64,000 nucleotides of DNA from Betaproteobacteria bacterium Ga0077526 (lineage in GTDB: Bacteria; Pseudomonadota; Gammaproteobacteria; Burkholderiales; Ga0077523), in the NCBI GenBank assembly GCA_001464765.1, contig LNDV01000031.1, positions 126,867-190,866 on the forward strand, given 5' to 3'. Of the stretch, positions 58,732 to 64,000 are shown piece after piece; position 1 is the stretch's first letter, and the number at the start of each line of letters is the position of its first letter. A program made the position numbers and the translations under genes. The notes under the pieces were generated by a model. That model did not search any database. It worked only from the letters and a program-made list of their open reading frames with translations, and was not told where the DNA came from.

Positions 58732-58743
58732 GCGCAGCTCCCG

Positions 58744-59796
58744 TCAGACGATGGCCCCTGCGCGCTGGCCGGCAGGCGCCGTCTGCTGCACGAACTTCCC
58801 GACGGCATCCGCGAAGGCCGTCACGTCGTCCCGCGACACATCGAGATGGGTGACGAGGCGGATGACGGGGCCCAGCGAGATCATCATGCCGCGCTCCTGG
58901 AGCCAGGCCTTGAGCGCCGGGCCGAGTTCGGGAGCGACGGACAGGAACACCATGTTCGTCTGCACCGCCGCCGGATCCACCGACACGCCGGGAATCGCCG
59001 CGAGCTTCTGCGCCAGCAATCGCGCGTTGTCGTGGTCTTCCGCGAGACGGTCGACGTGGTGATCGAGCGCATACAGGCCGGCCGCTGCCATCACGCCCGC
59101 CTGCCGCATGCCGCCGCCCAGCACCTTGCGCCAGCGCCGCGCCTTGGCGAGCAGCGCCTTCGGGCCGACGAGCACCGAGCCCACCGGCGCCCCGAGCCCC
59201 TTGGATAGGCAGATGGACACAGTGTCGAACGCGTCCGTGATCTCGCGCACATTCACCCGCTGCGCAACAACCGCGTTGTAGAGACGCGCACCATCGAGAT
59301 GGAGGCCGAGCCCCTTGGCACGGGCGAGCGCAGCCGCGTCCTTCAGGTACGGCATTGGCAGGACCTTGCCGCCGTGCGTGTTCTCGAGCGCGAACAGGCG
59401 GGTCCTTGCGAAGTGGGAGTCGTCGGGCTTGATCGCCGCCGCCACGCGCCCGAGGTCGAGCGTGCCGTCGGCTTCGTTGTCGATGGGCTGGGGCTGGATG
59501 CTGCCGAGCACGGCGGCACCGCCGCCCTCGTACTTGTACGTGTGGGCCTGCTGACCGACGATGTACTCGTCGCCGCGTTCGCAATGCGACATCAGCCCGA
59601 TCAGGTTGCTCTGCGTCCCCGTGGCCACGTACACCGCGGCCTCCTTGCCCAGCCGCTCCGCCAGGGTGGCTTCGAGCCGGTTGACGGTGGGATCTTCCCC
59701 GTACACGTCATCACCGACGTCGGCCGCAGCCATGACGGCCCGCATGCCTTCGGTCGGCTTGGTTACGGTATCGCTGCGAAGATCGATCACTTTCAT
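58744..59796 (-). CDS. ltaE: Low-specificity L-threonine aldolase
   Basis: A 350-residue fold type I PLP enzyme cleaving threonine (and allo-threonine) to glycine and acetaldehyde. The PLP lysine is Lys199 in SICLSKGLGAPVGS; Asp168 (HLDGARLYN) and His85 (GQQAHTYKYE) complete the site. The N-terminus IDLRSDTVTKPTEGMR is the family signature. Length is standard. It is first in the operon with a hypothetical gene and degQ. Confidence 0.94.
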   Translation of the reverse strand: MKVIDLRSDTVTKPTEGMRAVMAAADVGDDVYGEDPTVNRLEATLAERLGKEAAVYVATGTQSNLIGLMSHCERGDEYIVGQQAHTYKYEGGGAAVLGSIQPQPIDNEADGTLDLGRVAAAIKPDDSHFARTRLFALENTHGGKVLPMPYLKDAAALARAKGLGLHLDGARLYNAVVAQRVNVREITDAFDTVSICLSKGLGAPVGSVLVGPKALLAKARRWRKVLGGGMRQAGVMAAAGLYALDHHVDRLAEDHDNARLLAQKLAAIPGVSVDPAAVQTNMVFLSVAPELGPALKAWLQERGMMISLGPVIRLVTHLDVSRDDVTAFADAVGKFVQQTAPAGQRAGAIV

Positions 59797-60007
59797 GGAA
59801 CACCTCCGGTTGACGCCGTGCGACGCGCGGGAATTCTAACCGCATGGCCGGCCCTTGCCGATGCGCTCGTGGCAAAGTCCGTCGGTCCGGCACGCCCTGC
59901 GCGAATACGTGCGGACCCTCCCTTGACGCACCCCGACCCGCCCGCGCAACCTTTCCCGCGACGCGCGGTCCTGTCTTCGGATCCTGCCATCCACCGGAGA
60001 ACCCCCA

Positions 60008-61465
60008 TTGCCCGACTCAGCCAGCCCGCTTTGCCGCCTCGTGGTGCGGGTCATGGTCGCCAGCCTGCTCGGAACGACCCCCGCCATGGCGCTTGATCTG
60101 CCTGCCCTCGAGCAGCGTCTGGACACCATCCGGGAAAAGCACGGTGTGGCCGGCTTCGCCTTCGCCGTCGTGCAAGCCGGCAGTGCGGTCTCGCTCGGTG
60201 GCGGCGGTCTGGCGGACCGGGAACCCGCGCGCCCGGTCGGGCCCGACATCGTGTGGCGCGTCGGGTCCGTCACCAAGTCCTTCACGGGTATCGCGACGCT
60301 CATCGCCGCCCGCCAGACCGGGTTCGATCTAAACGACCCGGTCGCACGCTGGGTACCGGATCCGCAGTACACCAACCGGTGGGAAAACACCCATCCGGTC
60401 CGCATCGGCCACCTGCTCGAACACACGGCCGGCCTGCTCGATCTGTCCCGGCGCGAGTTCGATTCGTCGGACCCTGCCCCGCTCTCGCTCGAGCAGGCGT
60501 TCGCCGTGGACCCCGGGGCCAGAGTCGTGCAATGGCAACCCGGCGTCCATTCGTCCTACTCGAATCAGGGGGCCGGTATCGTCTCGCTCGTGGTCGAGCG
60601 AAAGACCGACCGGCCGTTCGATGAGTTCATGCAGACCGAAGTGCTCGCGCGGCTCGGCATGCGGGACGCCAGTCTGCGCCTCGACCCGCGGACTAAGGAC
60701 CGGCTGGCCCGGGGCTACGATCGCGATGGCCGCTCGCCGATGCCTTACTGGCATGTGCTCTTCCGCGCCTTCGGGGGCCTCAACGCGACGACTGCGGACA
60801 TGGGGCGCTATGTGAGCTGGCTGCTGCGACCCGAGTCCGTCCCGCTGCTCACGGCCGACGAACTGGCCCGACTGGAAACACCACTCACCACGCTTTCGGC
60901 TCGGTCGGGCCTTCGCTACGGTTACGGTCTCGGCCTGTACCAGTACGTGCACGAGGGCATTCTGTGGACCGGACACGGCGGTGACGCCGACGGCTACCTC
61001 TCGCGGCTCGGATACGTTCGTGATGCGGGTGTCGGCTACTTCCTCGTCATCAATGCGTACAACGGCGAGGCGCTCGAGGAAATGCAGGAGACGCTGGAGT
61101 CCGCGCTGACGGCCGACGTACCGCGCGTTCCCGTACCGCCTCCGGCACCGATCCCCGATCAGGCACTGCAGTCTCTCGCGGGCTGCTATGCCGCCGCCAC
61201 CCGCCGCTTCAACTGGACGACCGAGGACGTGGATCAGGTGCTTGCCGTAAGGGTGGAAGACGGGCACCTCGTTGCGCGAAACCCGATGGGTCGCGAACGG
61301 CACTGGTACCCGGTGAACGAACGGCACTTCCGCCGCAAGAACGAGCCGGTGGCGACACTGGCCTTCGTGGAGGATGAATCCGGCGGGCACTACGTTCAGG
61401 GAGACATGGGCAATCTGGTCCGGACCCGCGCCGACCCGACCGAGCCCTGCCCGCCCCCGCCCTGA
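60008..61465 (+). CDS. Secreted serine hydrolase of the beta-lactamase class C/PBP fold
   Basis: A 485-residue protein. The start is TTG 60008 with GGAGA 8 bases before. The signal peptide ends GTTPAMA. The catalytic motifs are SVTK (Ser87-Lys90), YSN (HSSYSNQGAG) and HGG (WTGHGGDADG). The C-terminal ~110 residues form an extra beta domain seen in esterases and D-aminopeptidases of this group. Substrates could be esters or D-peptides. It is monocistronic and convergent with the GAF-HlyD gene. Confidence 0.85.
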   Translation: MPDSASPLCRLVVRVMVASLLGTTPAMALDLPALEQRLDTIREKHGVAGFAFAVVQAGSAVSLGGGGLADREPARPVGPDIVWRVGSVTKSFTGIATLIAARQTGFDLNDPVARWVPDPQYTNRWENTHPVRIGHLLEHTAGLLDLSRREFDSSDPAPLSLEQAFAVDPGARVVQWQPGVHSSYSNQGAGIVSLVVERKTDRPFDEFMQTEVLARLGMRDASLRLDPRTKDRLARGYDRDGRSPMPYWHVLFRAFGGLNATTADMGRYVSWLLRPESVPLLTADELARLETPLTTLSARSGLRYGYGLGLYQYVHEGILWTGHGGDADGYLSRLGYVRDAGVGYFLVINAYNGEALEEMQETLESALTADVPRVPVPPPAPIPDQALQSLAGCYAAATRRFNWTTEDVDQVLAVRVEDGHLVARNPMGRERHWYPVNERHFRRKNEPVATLAFVEDESGGHYVQGDMGNLVRTRADPTEPCPPPP

Positions 61466-61486
61466 GACCCGATCCGGGGCAGGCGG

Positions 61487-63277
61487 TCAGCCGCCTCGCC
61501 GATCGTCCGTCTGCAGGCGTCGCCACCAGATCCAGACGAGCTTCTGGGTGCCGACATCCACGTCACCCACGCCTTCGATACCGGGGGCCATGTCGGGCCC
61601 CAGCCGCTGGGCCTGGGCCTCGGCGCGCACGGCGCCTCCGCCCTGTTCAGGACCGCCAGCGATCTTCGTGATGACGAAGGGCACCGCCGCGCCGTCACCG
61701 AAACGCGCGATGCCGGTCTGACCTTCGCGCAGGAGCGACTGGTCGGCCGTGGACGCGTCGAGCGCGAGCCGGTAGCCGTCCAGTTGCGCGATGGTGAACA
61801 GCGCATCGTCCGGCTGAACCGTGGCTCGCCCCCCGATCGCGGCGACACTGCTCTGCACCACCCCGTCGATCGGACTCGCGACCTGCAGGTGCGCGAGCCG
61901 ATCGTCGATGAGCGCGAGGCGGGCCTCGATCTCCTTCCGACGAGCCATGAGACTGTCCATCGCCGCGGTGTCCTGGGAGTCGCGCGCCTCTTTGGCGGAA
62001 ACAGTCAGCCGTTCCTTCTCGGCCGCGAGCTTGACGCGCTCCAGTTGCAGGTCGGTATCGTCGTAGCGCGCGAGGATCTGCCCGCGCCGAACGGCGTCGC
62101 CCACCCGGAGCCGCACATCCATCAATTTGCCCTCGAAGGGCGCCGTGACCTTGCGGGGCGGCGCGCCGTCGATGGTGATCGAGACCTGGGCGCGATAGTC
62201 GCCCGTGGCACCCAGCAGCACCAGGACGCCCGCCATGAGAACGATCAGGCCGAGCTTCCACTTGTATCGCACGGGCCCGAACAGTCCCACGAGGGCGCGC
62301 TTCTCCCGCGTGACCGGCCTGCTGCGGGACACCGGCTTACCCTCGATGATCGGGGCCGCCACACGCGCGGCGTGCTCCAGGGTCTCGATCTCCTCGGGCG
62401 AGAATGCCGCGTCGTCGAGCCGCTCGCACAGGAGCACGCCCGCGACGCTGTTGGCGCCCGCGAGCGAGATGGCGACGACCCGCGGCCCGACTTCGGGCAG
62501 CACGCTGGGCACCGCCTGCAATCCCGCCTCGGGCAGGGCACTCGACAGGACGGTGCCGCCCTGGGTCATGGCCGTCCGGACCAGCGTTTCACGCCGGAGA
62601 TCCCGGTCCTCCGAGGCTTCCGGGTCCTCGCCGACTCGAGCGGCGAGGGACAGCACTTCATGGCGGAACACGCCGACGCTCACGAGGCACCGCGGGAACG
62701 CTGCCCCGATGGCCTTCCCGACTGCGGTGGCCGCGGACACAAGGTCGCGCTCGCGACCGGCGCGCTCGACCACGTCCACCACGACCTCCAGGCGGGCCAG
62801 CCGATCCCTCGATTCGCCCGAGTTGGCATTCTCGACACTGGCCACCAGCCATCCCGCGCCCCAGCGCAGTTCATGCAGACCGGCCTGCAGTTCACCGTGC
62901 TGGACGGGCGCCACCTCGAACACCACGATCCAGTCGGGATAGTGGTCGGGGCGAACGATCAGGTGGAAGGTCCGGCCGATGGACCGGATGAGGATGAGTC
63001 CGCGATCCAGGCCCTGAATGGCGGACTGCTGCATCTCGGCGGAATTCTGGATGTCGCCCCAAGTGGCCATGAGCGCGACGCCGTCGGCAGCTTCGAGCGC
63101 CCGCCGGTACACCGCCGCCGCCTGCGCCGAGCGGATTCTCGATGCCAGCACGCGCAGCCAGTTGCTGAGTCTTCCCTCGAGTGTCTGGGAAGAAGAAAAG
63201 GCCGCCCAGAGGGCGGCCTGATCCTTGGATGTCAGCGACGAAGGAAGTCCCGACACCTCACCGGCGGTCTGACTCAT
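61487..63277 (-). CDS. GAF domain-HlyD fusion membrane protein
   Basis: A 596-residue protein joining two parts. Residues ~160-315 form a GAF-like sensor domain in the cytoplasm (RLARLEVVVDVV...SVAGVLLCERLDD). A single membrane helix lies at 341-358 (KLGLIVLMAGVLVLLGAT). The C-terminal periplasmic half is a HlyD/MacA-type adaptor with a split lipoyl domain (KVTAPFEGKLMDVRLRVGDAV ... LQVASPIDGVVQSS) around a coiled-coil hairpin. The family is known near M50-type proteins and exosortase or export loci, but the partner transporter is not in the window. A regulatory link between cytoplasmic signal and adaptor is inferred. Confidence 0.82.
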   Translation of the reverse strand: MSQTAGEVSGLPSSLTSKDQAALWAAFSSSQTLEGRLSNWLRVLASRIRSAQAAAVYRRALEAADGVALMATWGDIQNSAEMQQSAIQGLDRGLILIRSIGRTFHLIVRPDHYPDWIVVFEVAPVQHGELQAGLHELRWGAGWLVASVENANSGESRDRLARLEVVVDVVERAGRERDLVSAATAVGKAIGAAFPRCLVSVGVFRHEVLSLAARVGEDPEASEDRDLRRETLVRTAMTQGGTVLSSALPEAGLQAVPSVLPEVGPRVVAISLAGANSVAGVLLCERLDDAAFSPEEIETLEHAARVAAPIIEGKPVSRSRPVTREKRALVGLFGPVRYKWKLGLIVLMAGVLVLLGATGDYRAQVSITIDGAPPRKVTAPFEGKLMDVRLRVGDAVRRGQILARYDDTDLQLERVKLAAEKERLTVSAKEARDSQDTAAMDSLMARRKEIEARLALIDDRLAHLQVASPIDGVVQSSVAAIGGRATVQPDDALFTIAQLDGYRLALDASTADQSLLREGQTGIARFGDGAAVPFVITKIAGGPEQGGGAVRAEAQAQRLGPDMAPGIEGVGDVDVGTQKLVWIWWRRLQTDDRRGG

Positions 63278-63310
63278 GGAGTTCCGAGAGGCTCGCCGGG
63301 TAAACGCTGA

Positions 63311-63604
63311 TTACTTGAGCTCGCCGTATCGGTTCTCGTACTCTGCCATGAGCTTCTGGAGGAGATCCGTGAGGCGCTTCGCGGCGAAGGGGCTGAGAAT
63401 GATCCGGTGACCGAGCTCGATCTCGACTTCGCCCGCCATGCGGTCCCAGTTCTGGTTCACCCCGAAATTGAGGACGACTTCCTCACGGGTGCTGGTCGCG
63501 TTCACGAAGTTGCAGTAGGTGCTCTTCAGTGCACCGGTGTCCCACTTAACCTTGGGCATCTGCGGTTCGGCAGCCTTGGTGCTTTCCTCGGGGGCCTTGG
63601 CCAT
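63311..63604 (-). CDS. DUF3467 family protein
   Basis: A 97-residue protein starting MAKAPEESTKAAEPQMPKVKW, with GGAG before ATG 63604. The core STYCNFVNATSTREEVVLNFG and the C-terminal LSPFAAKRLTDLLQKLMAEYE identify DUF3467, a small conserved protein of unknown function. It is 34 bases upstream of the GAF-HlyD gene and probably cotranscribed with it. Confidence 0.85.
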   Translation of the reverse strand: MAKAPEESTKAAEPQMPKVKWDTGALKSTYCNFVNATSTREEVVLNFGVNQNWDRMAGEVEIELGHRIILSPFAAKRLTDLLQKLMAEYENRYGELK

Positions 63605-63701
63605 GCGAATTCTCCTTGTGGCTTGCGATTGTCGTAGGTGCACTACCCACCCCGGTCGGGGCGGGGAAGCGCGGGAAGATTAGCGAAATGTTCCGGGGCT
63701 G

Positions 63702-64000
63702 TCAGGAGGCGCGTCGGCGCACGGCCGCACCGAGGGCCAGCAGGCCTGCAGCGAAGAGCGCGTAGGTCTCGGGCTCCGGCACCAGGGTGATCGTGGCGCT
63801 GGTCACGTTCGAAAGCACAGGCAGCTCATCCTCGTTGTCGACGACCAGATAGGCTTCCATGTTCCACGTGCCGGGACTCGCAAAGGGAACCGCGGCGACC
63901 GTGAAGCTCACGAACTGCCCGCTGGCAGGCAGCGGCACGGTCTGGAACGTGACATCGTCGAATGTCGAGTACTGGACGTCGACCTTCGTCTCGCTGCCGG
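63702..64000 (-). CDS. PEP-CTERM protein, C-terminal part (runs off window end)
   Basis: The frame is open from the window edge to the stop at 63702. The visible ~98 residues end with a sorting signal VPEPETYALFAAGLLALGAAVRRR. The upstream part (FQTVPLPASGQFVSFTVAAV, WNMEAYLVVDNEDELPVLSN) looks like a CARDB or immunoglobulin-like beta-sandwich. The true start lies beyond 64000. Confidence 0.85.
   Translation of the reverse strand, partial: GSETKVDVQYSTFDDVTFQTVPLPASGQFVSFTVAAVPFASPGTWNMEAYLVVDNEDELPVLSNVTSATITLVPEPETYALFAAGLLALGAAVRRRAS

Overview
The window is dense, GC-rich bacterial chromosome with short gaps, many ATGA start/stop overlaps and no sign of plasmid, phage or insertion-sequence genes. 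The gene set points to a heterotrophic betaproteobacterium (Burkholderiales/Nitrosomonadales-like): gentisate catabolism with a GSH-type maleylpyruvate isomerase, isocitrate lyase plus malate synthase A, PEP-CTERM proteins, a FecR/CHASE2 pair and a PQQ alcohol dehydrogenase with its cytochrome c. This assignment is inference; no rRNA is present.

Layout. 1-1.3 kb: the 3' part of a HupE/UreJ-like membrane protein gene and a small secreted Cys protein. 1.4-11.9 kb (minus strand): an eleven-gene catabolic operon. In transcription order it encodes an NagAa-type reductase, an SDR, a small PaaA/BoxB-like diiron oxygenase, gentisate 1,2-dioxygenase, an unknown protein, fumarylpyruvate hydrolase, a BKACE enzyme, a PdxA2-like dehydrogenase, a four-carbon acid sugar kinase, an NDP-forming acyl-CoA synthetase-like protein and maleylpyruvate isomerase. 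A divergent MarR gene, with an operator lying on the operon's -35 box, likely controls it. corA follows the marR gene. 13.5-16.2 kb: PQQ alcohol dehydrogenase with the lanthanide-type Asp, plus cytochrome c. 17-25.3 kb: clpSA, icd, the glyoxylate shunt (aceA, aceB) and rluE. 25.3-30.7 kb: a PEP-CTERM protein, a possible sRNA, marC-nudJ-mnmA, a UDG-like gene and purB. 30.7-37.3 kb: a LysM/FecR protein with a CHASE2-PAS-GGDEF-EAL protein whose EAL domain is degenerate, and a CnoX-like thioredoxin. 37.3-45 kb: dedA, queA-tgt-yajC-secD-secF, tRNA-Leu(CAA) and an RlmN-like gene. 45-55.5 kb: an orphan TRAP binding protein with a MetE-like enzyme, and an unusual phosphonate-type ABC locus. That locus has a remnant phnD, phnC and phnE, two dikinase-like genes that share PPDK/PEP-synthase modules but lack the PEP/pyruvate barrel, a full phnD and an SBF symporter. 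55.5-64 kb: ltaE-hyp-degQ-hyp, a serine hydrolase, a GAF-HlyD fusion, DUF3467 and a partial PEP-CTERM protein.

The two strongest candidates for undescribed biology are the split dikinase pair inside the phn-type locus, whose architecture recalls phenylphosphate synthase and rifampin phosphotransferase, and the diiron oxygenase/NagAa-type reductase pair that leads the gentisate operon where a Rieske hydroxylase would be expected.
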